Shown here: in pieces, positions 18,354 through 26,369 of the stretch | Position numbering within the stretch: the first letter of the stretch is position 1 | How the letters are laid out: the number at the start of each line of letters is the position of its first letter | DNA from: Lysobacteraceae bacterium | GTDB taxonomy: Bacteria; Pseudomonadota; Gammaproteobacteria; Xanthomonadales; Xanthomonadaceae | Direction: 5' to 3' | Assembly: GCA_028868545.1 (NCBI GenBank) | Contig: JAGWUF010000019.1 | Span: 1 to 41,141 of the forward strand | Length of the DNA stretch: 41,141 bases | Notes under the pieces: model-generated | What the model saw: the letters and a program-made list of their open reading frames with translations, nothing else | Told to the model about the DNA's origin: nothing | The model's database searches: none | Program-made: the position numbers and the translations under genes

Positions 18354-19214
18354 ATGACCAGGCTGGTGCTGTGCTATATACCCACCATGGGGGGCGCATT
18401 GATGATTTCAGGGCTGGTTCTGGCTCTTACCGCTGCGACGATTTGGGGCGGGCAGGCGGCGGAGACGAAGGCGAAGGCGAAGGCCCCGTGCACCCAGGTC
18501 AACGCCGCGACCTTCCTGCTGGAGGGATCGATCAATGAGGCAATGACCGCCTGTGTGCGGGACAAACTGACCCCCACCACCACGGATCTGATCGTCGACA
18601 GCGGGGGCGGCCAGGTGGCGGCGGCGCTCGATATTGCCGAACTGCTCGAGCCGTTGCGCTTGACCGTTTACGTCAGGGATCGGTGCTACTCATCCTGCGC
18701 CAACTACTTCCTGCCCATCGCTGATCGGCTGATCGTGGCGCCCGGCGCCGTCATCGTCCTTCACGGCGGCATCGACCCGCAGTTCCGGAACGAGGGCCGA
18801 CGGGAGCAGGTGCGGGAGGATCGCAAACAGAACACGGATCTTGGTCCGGCCGAGATCGAAGCCATGGCGGATGCCGCCGACGCCAAGGTCTTGCGACTGA
18901 TCGAGCGTCAGCGCGACTTCGCCGAACGCCATGGGGTCGGGTTGGGCTGGTTTCTCTACCGCAATGAGGGCGATGACGACGTCGGGCCTTGGTTGAGCGG
19001 CGAGCACGGCCCGAAGCCGAGCCTGTTCGGCTGGCGGCTTTTGCTGGCCGAGGAGCCGATGATCCGATCCTGCCTGCCGCGGGTCGAGATCGAGCCGTTC
19101 CAGCGGAGGCTCGAGACGGAGTTCATCGACAACCGAGCCCGTTACGCCCGTTTCCGGAGCGCTTGGGGGATGCGGTCGCTCACTCTTCGTTGCGCCACAC
19201 CGACATCGCGCTAG
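18354..19214 (+). CDS. Secreted or membrane-anchored ClpP/crotonase-fold protein (putative serine hydrolase)
   Basis: Resembles the ClpP-like periplasmic proteins of the COG3904 type, for which no substrate is established. A hydrophobic N-terminal segment ending GGQAAE looks like a signal sequence. The ClpP-like core follows: DLIVDSGGGQVAAALDIAE (oxyanion-type Gly run), the putative nucleophile region DRCYSSCANYFLP, and APGAVIVLHGG with a candidate catalytic His. The C-terminal half is charged and unrecognised. Starts at 18354, 18387 and 18402 are all possible: 18354 supplies an Arg in the n-region, while 18402 has a GGGGGG Shine-Dalgarno-like run. It is the only intact gene in the segment enclosed by the duplicated groEL tails. 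By eye its codon use is less GC-extreme than its neighbours, consistent with transfer. Confidence 0.75.
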   Translation: MTRLVLCYIPTMGGALMISGLVLALTAATIWGGQAAETKAKAKAPCTQVNAATFLLEGSINEAMTACVRDKLTPTTTDLIVDSGGGQVAAALDIAELLEPLRLTVYVRDRCYSSCANYFLPIADRLIVAPGAVIVLHGGIDPQFRNEGRREQVREDRKQNTDLGPAEIEAMADAADAKVLRLIERQRDFAERHGVGLGWFLYRNEGDDDVGPWLSGEHGPKPSLFGWRLLLAEEPMIRSCLPRVEIEPFQRRLETEFIDNRARYARFRSAWGMRSLTLRCATPTSR

Positions 19215-19247
19215 ATCCAATCGCCATTCGCGCGATCATCCCGGTGC

Positions 19248-19281
19248 AGCCGGGCTTCAACCCGCTGGCTGAAGCCCGGCT
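19248..19281. repeat. REP-type hairpin
   Basis: AGCCGGGCTTCA and its exact complement TGAAGCCCGGCT flank a 10-nt loop. On the minus strand it begins GTAGCCGGGC, the GTAG head typical of xanthomonad REP sequences mobilised by TnpA-REP (RAYT) transposases. No RAYT gene is in the window. Confidence 0.75.
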
Positions 19282-19340
19282 ACGGATGGGCTCGATTACC
19301 TGCTGCATCGCGACAGGTCGAGACGCCGGACGCAAAGTCA

Positions 19341-19469
19341 TCACGTTGCAAACGGCGCCCAACACGTCCGATCCGGTCGAATCGCGGGCTGGCAACCCAG
19401 CACCGTGCAGATCGCCTCCAGCGTGGAAAAGCGGATCGCCTTCCCTTGCGCGTGCGCAATACCTCGCGT
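19341..19469 (-). pseudogene. Remnant of a YozG-like XRE (Cro/C1-type) regulator
   Basis: On the minus strand this stretch reads [20 protein letters not shown], followed by [10 protein letters not shown]. That strongly resembles the last helices of small XRE regulators (pattern GKAKAIRFxTLExICxxLGCQPGD). The expected GDLLEY ending is replaced by unrelated residues, and the N-terminal helices that should precede it are missing. In their place the frame runs directly into the antisense of the groEL tail at 19471. So it is a fragment cut at the duplication junction. No partner toxin gene is visible. I compared it only with family patterns from memory. Confidence 0.45.
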
Positions 19470-19470
19470 C

Positions 19471-19656
19471 AACGCCGCGTCGATCGCCGGCCTGATGATC
19501 ACCACCGAAGCAATGGTCGCCGATGCGCCGAAGAAGGACGAACCGGCAATGCCCACCGGCGGCGGCATGGGCGGCATGGATTTCTGATCCGGCGTTGTGT
19601 CCCCTCTCCCGCTTGCGGGAGAGGGTGCCCAACGGGCGGGAGAGGGGCTCTGCCTC
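19471..19656 (+). pseudogene. Orphan duplicate of the groEL 3' end, copy 2
   Basis: Reads in frame as [15 protein letters not shown], on through the Lys/Asp-rich stretch and a GGM tail to DF, then TGA at 19585-19587, continuing into the same type-B repeat as copy 1. It has no upstream groEL sequence; similarity stops at 19471, where an XRE remnant begins on the other strand. Relative to groEL it lacks one GGM unit and has one Ala-to-Thr change; other codon differences are synonymous. It is not expected to be expressed as a functional protein. Confidence 0.9.
19602..19647 (+). repeat. Type-B palindromic repeat after the second groEL tail
   Basis: The hairpin CCCTCTCCCGC-TT-GCGGGAGAGGG (19602-19625) is identical to the one at 17965-17988, followed by TGCCCAACG and GCGGGAGAGGGG. 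It is part of the duplicated block. Confidence 0.85.
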
Positions 19657-19670
19657 GTGCCCGCGCCCAA

Positions 19671-19706
19671 CAAAAACCCCCGCAGCGATGCGGGGGTTTT
19701 TGTTTT
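19671..19706. terminator. Bidirectional intrinsic terminator
   Basis: CAAAAACCCCCGCA and TGCGGGGGTTTTTG form a perfect 14-bp stem around GCGA, flanked by T-rich sequence on the right (TTTT) and an A-run in the left arm. It would stop rightward transcription from the groEL side and leftward transcription from the ETF-QO gene, which ends at 19725. It is the strongest terminator in the window. Confidence 0.93.
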
Positions 19707-19724
19707 CAGGTCCGCAACGCGGGC

Positions 19725-21350
19725 TTACAAATTCTGGTAATTCGGCCCGCTGCCGCCTTCCGGGGTGACCCAATTGATGTTCTCGTACGGATCCTTGATG
19801 TCGCAGGTTTTGCAGTGCACGCAATTGGCGGCGTTGACTTGCAGGCGCTTGCCGGCGGCATCGTCCACCATTTCATACACGCCGGCGGGGCAGAAGCGGG
19901 TGCAGGGGTTGGCGTATTCGGCGGTGCAGCGATCCACGCACAGATTGGTGTCCAGCACATGCAGATGCACCGGCTGGTCTTCGTCGTGCACGGTGGCGGC
20001 GTAATACACCGCCTGCAGGCGGTCACGCGGGGCCAGGGTGCGCTCCACATAGTCGCGTTTGGGTTCTTCGCATTGGCCCAGCTTGTGCAACGTCGCCCAG
20101 TCGGCCTTGTTCTGCAGCGTCCATGGCGAAAGCCCGCCGGTCACGGTTTCCCAGGCCGCATTCGCCATTCCGAACCACAACCCTTTCTTGAAGCCGGGCT
20201 TCACATTCCGCACTTTTTTCAGCTCGGCCATGATTTCGGAAGCACGCAGCTTCGCATCAAATCCTTCGGCCACCAGCCCGCTGTCCACCAGATGTGCGGC
20301 GGCCAGCATGCCGCTGCGGATGGCCTGGTGAGTGCCCTTGATCTTGGGCACGTTGAGCAGGCCGGCGGTGTCGCCGATCAGCAATGCGCCGGGCATATCG
20401 CACTTGGGCAGGCTCTGGTAGCCGCCGGTGACGATTGCGCGTGCGCCGGCGGAGAGGATGCTGCCGCCTTCCAGCAGTGATTTGAACAGCGGGTGGTTCT
20501 TCCATTGCTGGAAGGCCTCCCACGGCTTGTAGTTCGGATCGGTGTAGTCCAGCCCGCTGACATAGCCCAGCGCAATGCGGCCCTTGTCCAGGTGATACAG
20601 GAAGCCGCCGCCGTAGGTGTGGCTGTCGGCTGGCCAGCCGAAGCTGTGCACGATCTTGCCGGGGCTCACGCGGTCTTCCGGCACCTGCCACAGTTCCTTG
20701 ATGCCGATGGAATAGCCTTGCGGGTCGCTGTCCTTGTCCAGCGCGAAGCGTTGGACGAGGCGCTTGGTCAGATGCCCGCGCGCGCCTTCAGCCAGCACCG
20801 TGACCTTGGCGTGGATATCAATGCCGGCAGTAAAGCCGGGCTTGTGGCTGCCGTCTTTGGCAATACCCATGTCGCCGATGCGCACGCCAATGACCTTGCC
20901 TGTTTCGTCATGCAGGGTTTCGGCGGCGGCGAAGCCGGGGTAGATCTCCACGCCCAGCGCTTCGGCCTGCGGTGCCAGCCACGCGCACATCGCGCCCAGC
21001 GAGACGATCACGTTGCCGTGGTTGGCCATCCCCGGCGGCACGATCGGGAATTTGTGCCCGCCGGTCTTGTTGAGCAGCCAGAATTCGTCGTCCTTGGCAG
21101 CCACGCAGATCGGCGGCGGGTTGCTGCGCCAGTCGGGCAGCAGGGCATCCAGCGGGCCGGTTTCGATGACCGCACCCGACAGGATCTGCGCGCCGATGGT
21201 GCTGGCTTTCTCGATCACGCAGACGCTGATCTCGGGGGCGAGTTGCTTGAGGCGGACGGCAAGCGACAGCCCAGCCGGGCCTGCGCCGACGGTGACGACG
21301 TCGTATTCCATCACGTCGCGTTCGATGGGCTCGGGGTTGGTCTGGCTCAT
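19725..21350 (-). CDS. Electron transfer flavoprotein-ubiquinone oxidoreductase
   Basis: Inner-membrane-associated FAD/4Fe-4S enzyme that moves electrons from ETF (fatty-acid and amino-acid oxidation) to ubiquinone. The 541-residue product has an N-terminal FAD dinucleotide motif, VGAGPAGLSLA (about residues 20-30). A central ubiquinone/membrane region follows. The C-terminal ferredoxin-like domain has cysteines in PCTRFCPAGVYE and NCVHCKTCDIKDP, ending near GGSGPNYQNL. ATG 21350 is preferred over an upstream in-frame ATG at 21374 because it matches the usual short N-terminus. No etfAB genes are in the window. It is convergent with the groEL side and shares the terminator at 19671-19706. Confidence 0.96.
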   Translation of the reverse strand: MSQTNPEPIERDVMEYDVVTVGAGPAGLSLAVRLKQLAPEISVCVIEKASTIGAQILSGAVIETGPLDALLPDWRSNPPPICVAAKDDEFWLLNKTGGHKFPIVPPGMANHGNVIVSLGAMCAWLAPQAEALGVEIYPGFAAAETLHDETGKVIGVRIGDMGIAKDGSHKPGFTAGIDIHAKVTVLAEGARGHLTKRLVQRFALDKDSDPQGYSIGIKELWQVPEDRVSPGKIVHSFGWPADSHTYGGGFLYHLDKGRIALGYVSGLDYTDPNYKPWEAFQQWKNHPLFKSLLEGGSILSAGARAIVTGGYQSLPKCDMPGALLIGDTAGLLNVPKIKGTHQAIRSGMLAAAHLVDSGLVAEGFDAKLRASEIMAELKKVRNVKPGFKKGLWFGMANAAWETVTGGLSPWTLQNKADWATLHKLGQCEEPKRDYVERTLAPRDRLQAVYYAATVHDEDQPVHLHVLDTNLCVDRCTAEYANPCTRFCPAGVYEMVDDAAGKRLQVNAANCVHCKTCDIKDPYENINWVTPEGGSGPNYQNL

Positions 21351-21425
21351 GCGGGTCTCCACGGAATGCCGCAATTGTCCGGGCTTTGATTGGAGCCGGC
21401 AATCCAGACCGCCACGCAGGCCCGG

Positions 21426-22076
21426 TCAGCGCCGTGGCGAGGATTTGTGCGTGGCCTGTTCATGCGCCTGCCCGGTGGCCAGCGCCCAGCCGGCGATCTG
21501 CGGCGCCAGCGCATCCAGCGCCAGCCCGAACGCGGTCACCACGCTGGCGACTTCCGCCGTTGCCGCCGGCTGCGCCAGCTGGAAGCTGCGGTTGCCGACG
21601 ATGGTCTGGTCGTTCATGTGCAGCAGTTTGGCGTTGATCTCGAGTCTGGCAGCCGGCTGCGCACCGGCAACGTCGTCGGCGCGGAATTCGCGGATCTCCA
21701 GCAGCAGGCGGTAGTCGGCATCCATCCCGCTGCTTTGCCGCGCCACGGCAGCGATCCTGCCGGACGCCTCCAGCGTGCGCAGGACACTGTCCTCCACCAT
21801 TTCACCCGGCGTGCGTGCCCACAGCGCGGCACGGTACACCTGCAGCTCCCCCGGCGTCGGGCTGACCACGATGCCGGGCCCCTCCAGCATCGGCATGCTG
21901 GTGCCGTGGCTGGTGGCCAGCGACCACGCCACCTGCGGCCAGGCCGGATCAGGCTGGATGTTGATCTGCGGGGCGTAGAGCTTGGGGGTTTCCTTCGGGC
22001 CGCCGATCAGACTGCTGCAGCCGGCCAGCAGCATCGCGAGCAGCAGCGCAGGGGAAATACGAGGCAGGGGGTTCAT
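21426..22076 (-). CDS. ABC-type transport auxiliary lipoprotein (PqiC-like) of an MCE system
   Basis: Outer-membrane-directed lipoprotein of 216 residues. The signal peptide ends in a lipobox LLAGC, so the mature N-terminus is a lipidated Cys near residue 20. It is followed by a domain of the ABC_trans_aux/PqiC type (YRAALWARTPGEMVEDSVLRTLEASG; a YRLLLEIREF strand; the NDQTIVGNRSFQ block). It is the last gene of the four-gene operon, and its start overlaps the MCE gene's stop as ATGA. It probably gives the outer-membrane contact of a lipid-transport system. Confidence 0.88.
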   Translation of the reverse strand: MNPLPRISPALLLAMLLAGCSSLIGGPKETPKLYAPQINIQPDPAWPQVAWSLATSHGTSMPMLEGPGIVVSPTPGELQVYRAALWARTPGEMVEDSVLRTLEASGRIAAVARQSSGMDADYRLLLEIREFRADDVAGAQPAARLEINAKLLHMNDQTIVGNRSFQLAQPAATAEVASVVTAFGLALDALAPQIAGWALATGQAHEQATHKSSPRR

Positions 22077-22999
22077 TTGGGGTCGAACTCCTTGGGTGTT
22101 TCCCGGCCCAGGATGTAGCGCGCCGGGTTGCCTTGCAGGCGCACACTGAGTGCACGCAGGTCGCGGATCAGGCCGCGCAGTTCCACCAGGGTCGGTTCGA
22201 CCTGCGGCAGGCCATTGCGGGTGAAATTCTTGATCGCCGGACGATTCTCCGCGATCAAGGCATCGGCATTGCCGGCGCTGGATTCCAGCTTGGCGGCGGC
22301 GGCATCGAGTTTGTCCAGCAAGGCCGGCAGGCGCTGCACCAGATTCTTGTCCAGTCCCTGCAAGGTGCCGTTGGCGGTATCCAGCGTGGTCTTCATGCTG
22401 GCGGCGGCATCGCGCGCATTGACGATGAGTTTGCCGATGTCCGCACGTTGTTCGGCCAGGGTATTGGTGGTTTTCTCGAGATTGTCCAGGGTGGCGGTGA
22501 TGCGGCGGATATTGTCGTCACTGAGCAATTGGTCGAGCCTGGCCACCAGCCGGTTGGCGGTGTCGGAAATGTTCTGCAGGGCCGACGGCTCGGTGCGAAT
22601 GATCGGCGGCTCCCCATCATTGCCAGGCTGCAAGGCCGCCGCGCCGGGGCTGCCACCGGTGAGCTGGATGAATGGCACCCCGGCGATGCCTTGCTGCGAC
22701 AACTTGGCGCGGGTATCCACTTTCACCGGGGTATTGGATTTCAGTTTCAGGTTGGCGATGACCTGGCGCGCATCGGCATCGTTCAACGCCAGCTTTTCCA
22801 CCGTGCCCACTGCCAGGCCGTTGTACTGCACGCTGCCGCCCTCGGTCAGGCCGGTGACCGGTTCGTTGAACACGACCTTGTATTGCCGCCAGTTGCGCGA
22901 CGACGAGAAGTTGCTGGCCCACAGCGTGAACAGCAGCAGCAGCACCAGGGTGGCGACGCTGAAGGCACCGATCAGCACGTAATTGGCACGGGTTTCCAT
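22073..22999 (-). CDS. MlaD/MCE-domain lipid-binding protein
   Basis: Periplasmic substrate-binding component of an Mla-like lipid transporter. The 308-residue protein has an N-terminal membrane anchor (ANYVLIGAFSVATLVLLLLF, about 5-24) and an MCE domain at about 38-115 (VTGLTEGGSVQYNGLAVGTV; GVPFIQLTGG). A long, mostly helical C-terminal region (about 140-290) likely forms the coiled extension or barrel seen in MCE proteins. E. coli MlaD is only 183 residues, so this is closer to longer MCE proteins. Its ATG shares one base with the stop of the ATPase gene (TGATG). Confidence 0.93.
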   Translation of the reverse strand: METRANYVLIGAFSVATLVLLLLFTLWASNFSSSRNWRQYKVVFNEPVTGLTEGGSVQYNGLAVGTVEKLALNDADARQVIANLKLKSNTPVKVDTRAKLSQQGIAGVPFIQLTGGSPGAAALQPGNDGEPPIIRTEPSALQNISDTANRLVARLDQLLSDDNIRRITATLDNLEKTTNTLAEQRADIGKLIVNARDAAASMKTTLDTANGTLQGLDKNLVQRLPALLDKLDAAAAKLESSAGNADALIAENRPAIKNFTRNGLPQVEPTLVELRGLIRDLRALSVRLQGNPARYILGRETPKEFDPK

Positions 23000-23814
23000 C
23001 AGGGGCTTCCTTCCGTTGCCACCCGCGCTGCGCGCCCGCGTGGCCCATTGAAATAGTCCTGCACCCAGGGGTGGTCGAGTTTTTCCAGCTCCGCCACCGG
23101 CGCGGTGGCAATGACCTTGCGGTCGGCCAATACCGCCACACGGTCGCAGATCGTGTACAGGGTGTCGAGGTCGTGGGTGATCAGGAACACGGTCAGCCCC
23201 AGGGCCTTGCGCAAGGTCAGGAGCAACTGGTCGAAGGCGGCGGCACCGATCGGATCCAGCCCGGCGGTGGGCTCGTCCAGGAACAGCAGCGGCGGGTCCA
23301 GTGCCAGTGCGCGCGCCAGCCCGGCGCGCTTGCGCATGCCGCCGGACAGTTGCGAGGGCAGCTTGTCGATGGCATTGGCCGGCAGCCCGGCCAGCTTGAT
23401 CTTCAGCAGGGCCAGTTCATACCGCAGCGACTGCGGCAGCTCCGGGTAGTACTCCTTCAGCGGTACCTGCACGTTCTCGCCCACGGTCAGCGAGGAAAAC
23501 AGCGCGCCATCCTGGAACAGCACGCCGCTGTTGCGTTCGATATGGCGACGAACCGCCGGGTCGTCCGAGGTGGCATCGACCCCCAGCAACTGGATGCGTG
23601 CCGCATTGGGTTTGCGCAGGCCCAGGATCGAGCGCATCAGCACCGACTTGCCCGAACCCGAGCCACCCACCACGCCCAGGATCTCGCCGCGCTGCACATC
23701 CAGATCGACACCGTCGTGCACCACCTGCGTGCCAAACCGGTTGACCAGCCCGCGCACCCGGATCAGCGGAGCTTCGCCAATGACCACGCCATCGATGGTG
23801 TCGGGAACGGGCAT
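22999..23814 (-). CDS. MlaF-type ABC transporter ATP-binding protein
   Basis: Energises the MCE lipid transporter. Of its 271 residues the recognisable motifs are Walker A (GGSGSGKSV), signature LSGGMRKRAGLARAL (the Mla-type signature with MRKR), Walker B (LLFLDEPTAGLDP) and an ITHD H-loop. ATG 23814 lies 2 bp after the stop of the permease gene. The last residues overlap the MCE gene. The leaflet and direction of lipid movement cannot be told from sequence. Confidence 0.95.
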   Translation of the reverse strand: MPVPDTIDGVVIGEAPLIRVRGLVNRFGTQVVHDGVDLDVQRGEILGVVGGSGSGKSVLMRSILGLRKPNAARIQLLGVDATSDDPAVRRHIERNSGVLFQDGALFSSLTVGENVQVPLKEYYPELPQSLRYELALLKIKLAGLPANAIDKLPSQLSGGMRKRAGLARALALDPPLLFLDEPTAGLDPIGAAAFDQLLLTLRKALGLTVFLITHDLDTLYTICDRVAVLADRKVIATAPVAELEKLDHPWVQDYFNGPRGRAARVATEGSP

Positions 23815-23816
23815 GC

Positions 23817-24938
23817 TCAGTAATCCATCTGCATGAACCACAGGGCCGCCAACGCATCGATCACGATCACCATCGAGATGGCCTGCACCACGCTGGAGGT
23901 GGTGCGTTCCCCCAGCGATTGCGCGGTGCCTTCGACCTGCAGGCCTTCCAGGCAACCGATCAGGCCGATGATCATGGCGAAAAACGGGGCCTTGACCATG
24001 CCCACCACGAAGTGCCGCAAATGCATGGTCTCGTGGGTACGGGCGAGGTAGGCGGTGACGGGAATGTCCAGGTTGAAGGCACCGACGGCCACGCCGCCCA
24101 GCATGCCGGCAACCATCGCAATGAACGTCAGCAGCGGCAGCATCGTCAGCAGCGCCAGCACGCGCGGGATGACCAGCAAGTCCACCGGATCCAGCCCCAG
24201 CACCCGGATCGCATCCACTTCCTCGCGGTTCACCATCATGCCGATCTGGGCGGTAAAGGCGCTGGCGGTACGTCCGGCCAGCAGGATCGCGGTGAGCAGC
24301 ACGCCGAATTCGCGCAGGAAGGCGGCATTCACCAGCTCGACCACGTAGATGGTGGCACCGAAATCGGCCAGCACCATCGCCCCGAGGAAGGCGATGACCG
24401 CACCCACCATGAAGGACAGCAAGGCCACCAGTGGCACCGCATCGAGGCCGATCTGTTCCATGTGGTGGACGGTGGCGGTCATCCGCAATCGCGCAGGCTG
24501 CTTGAACAGACGCAGCAATTTGACCTGCACCTCGCCCATGAAACTGACCAGGCTCACGATTTCGCGGGTGTTGTCCACCAGACCGAAGCCGATGCGGTCG
24601 AACATCGCGCGGATGCCATATTCCTTCTTGCGGGTCGGGCGGTCGTCGTGGACATTCTCGATGGCCGCCACCAGCGCCTGCTGGTCGGCCCGGAAATGCA
24701 GGGCGGTAAAGGCCAGTTCTCGCCGCTCGGCGAAACGCAGCAATTGCAGCACGCCCAGGGTATCCAGGCGATCACAGCCGGTGGCGTCGATCACGTTCAC
24801 CGATTCCGGCGCGGCCGCCAGCGATTGCGTCACTGCCTCGGCAAAGCGCAAGGTCCAGCGCCCATGCAGCTGCAGCGTACCGGGCGCATCGGTGGCGAGG
24901 CAGGCAGTGGCAGGGGAATGTCGGGGAATTTCGCTCAT
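23817..24938 (-). CDS. STAS-MlaE fusion permease of an MCE lipid transporter
   Basis: 373 residues. The N-terminal part (about 1-95) looks like a STAS domain (LQLHGRWTLRFAEAV; NVIDATGCDRLDTLGVLQLLRF), as in the separate E. coli protein MlaB. The rest is an MlaE permease with five to six membrane helices and the family motifs FLREFGVLLTAILLAGRTASAF, EVDAIRVLGLDP and FFAMIIGLIGC. So one gene replaces mlaB and mlaE. ATG 24938 is used because the upstream extension runs into the divergent exporter gene. It heads the operon permease-ATPase-MCE-lipoprotein. Confidence 0.93.
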   Translation of the reverse strand: MSEIPRHSPATACLATDAPGTLQLHGRWTLRFAEAVTQSLAAAPESVNVIDATGCDRLDTLGVLQLLRFAERRELAFTALHFRADQQALVAAIENVHDDRPTRKKEYGIRAMFDRIGFGLVDNTREIVSLVSFMGEVQVKLLRLFKQPARLRMTATVHHMEQIGLDAVPLVALLSFMVGAVIAFLGAMVLADFGATIYVVELVNAAFLREFGVLLTAILLAGRTASAFTAQIGMMVNREEVDAIRVLGLDPVDLLVIPRVLALLTMLPLLTFIAMVAGMLGGVAVGAFNLDIPVTAYLARTHETMHLRHFVVGMVKAPFFAMIIGLIGCLEGLQVEGTAQSLGERTTSSVVQAISMVIVIDALAALWFMQMDY

Positions 24939-25007
24939 GGCCGGCCCAAGCTTACAAAATGCCATGCCGCAGGTGTGAATCGCGGCGTTGCATGCGATCC
25001 TGAGCAG

Positions 25008-26258
25008 ATGCCCGCCGAATCCGCCGTCACGCCCACCACGTATACCGAACGCATTGCCTTCGTCGTCGAATTGGCGTACCACCTGCACGCCTATGGCACC
25101 ACTTCGCAGCGGCTGGAAGCGGCGATCGAGCTGGTGGCCAAGCGTCTGGGCCTGGTCTGCGAGCCCTGGTCAAACCCCACCGGCATCATTTTGTCGTTCA
25201 GTGATCCCACTCGGCCGGCGGGAGAGTCGGATACCACCCGCTTGCTCCGCCCGGGGCTGGGCGATACCAATCTGTACAAACTCTGCGAGGCCGACCGGAT
25301 CGCCGAGGATGTGATCAATGGCCGGCTGGATGTCGCCTCGGGGCGGATCAAGTTGCGTGCCCTGGAACAGCCTTCGGGGATTCGCGGGCGGGTCATGCTG
25401 GCGCTGGGCTTTGCGCTGGCCTCGGGGGCGGTGGCAGGGCTGCTGCGGCTGCCGTGGCTGGATATCGGCACGGCCACGGTGATTGGCGGGTTGATCGGTT
25501 TGCTGGTACTGGGGGCGCAGCGCCACCCGCGCCTGCGCGAAGCGTTCGAGGCCCTGGCCGGGCTGTTGGCGGGGGCCGTGGCCATCCTGGTCAGCATCCT
25601 GGTTGCACCGTTGAATCTCAATACGGTGGTGATTGCATCACTCATTGTCCTGCTGCCGGGCATGAGCCTGGCGCTGGCCACCAATGAATTGACCAGCCGG
25701 CACCTGGTATCGGGCACGGCACGGTTTGCCGGTGCGTTGATGACCGTGGTCAATCTGACCATCGGCACGGCCATCGCCCTTGCCACCGCCGAGCTGCTGG
25801 GGATCCAGCCGCATGTCCGCGCCTGGCGGCCACAGCCGGACTGGGTGGTGTGGTGCGCGGTGGCGGTGGCGGCCTACGCCTTCGCGGTGTTGTTCCAGGC
25901 CCATCGTCGGGATTATTGGTTGGTCATGCTGGCGGCCATCAGCGGTTATCTGATTTCCCGCTATGGCGGCGAATATCTGGGGGCCCAGGCCGGTGTCTTT
26001 CTGGCGGCGCTGCTGACCACGGCGGGCGGCAATGCCTATGGCCGCTGGGTCAACCGCCCGGGGGCGCTGGTTCGCCTGCCGGGCATCATCATGCTGGTAC
26101 CCGGCAGCGTGGCCTTGCGCGGCGTGATTTCACTGGTGCAGGCGCAAAGCCTGAATGCCGGGCAGGAAGCGGCCATGGCCGCACTCAATACCCTGATGGC
26201 ATTGCTGGCCGGTCTGGTGTTCGGCAACTTGCTGGTGAGTGCACGCCGCAACCTGTGA
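25008..26258 (+). CDS. ThrE-family threonine/serine exporter
   Basis: Putative inner-membrane amino-acid exporter of the ThrE (Corynebacterium glutamicum) family, 416 residues. The cytoplasmic N-terminal ThrE region (about 10-130) contains YHLHAYGTTSQRLEAAIE, and about ten hydrophobic helices follow. Typical motifs are LLPGMSLALATNELTSRHLVSGTARFAGA in the first half and LPGIIMLVPGSVALRG in the second; this PG repeat is characteristic of the family. Some genomes split it into two genes (YjjP and YjjB), while here it is one chain. It is divergent from the MCE operon (69-bp gap) and convergent with the H-NS-like gene. Confidence 0.9.
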   Translation: MPAESAVTPTTYTERIAFVVELAYHLHAYGTTSQRLEAAIELVAKRLGLVCEPWSNPTGIILSFSDPTRPAGESDTTRLLRPGLGDTNLYKLCEADRIAEDVINGRLDVASGRIKLRALEQPSGIRGRVMLALGFALASGAVAGLLRLPWLDIGTATVIGGLIGLLVLGAQRHPRLREAFEALAGLLAGAVAILVSILVAPLNLNTVVIASLIVLLPGMSLALATNELTSRHLVSGTARFAGALMTVVNLTIGTAIALATAELLGIQPHVRAWRPQPDWVVWCAVAVAAYAFAVLFQAHRRDYWLVMLAAISGYLISRYGGEYLGAQAGVFLAALLTTAGGNAYGRWVNRPGALVRLPGIIMLVPGSVALRGVISLVQAQSLNAGQEAAMAALNTLMALLAGLVFGNLLVSARRNL

Positions 26259-26316
26259 ATCCTGAGCTGCGCCGGGAATCCCCGGGCGGCAGCGGAGGCC
26301 GCCATCAAACCGCCGT

Positions 26317-26348
26317 CAAAAGAATCGCCGGCATGGGCCGGCGATTCT
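26317..26348 (-). terminator. Intrinsic terminator of the H-NS-like gene
   Basis: A perfect 12-bp stem, AGAATCGCCGGC/GCCGGCGATTCT, with a 4-nt loop (26321-26348). On the minus strand it is followed directly by TTTT. On the plus strand there is no U-tract, so it may only weakly stop transcripts from the exporter gene. Confidence 0.8.
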
Positions 26349-26369
26349 CCTTGCTGCAACGGACGTGGA

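Noticed and set aside
18354..19469. Possible toxin-antitoxin pair (ClpP-fold gene plus XRE fragment)
   Set aside because: The XRE piece is only a C-terminal scrap on the opposite strand and lacks its helix-turn-helix start. The ClpP-fold protein is probably exported and is not a known toxin type.
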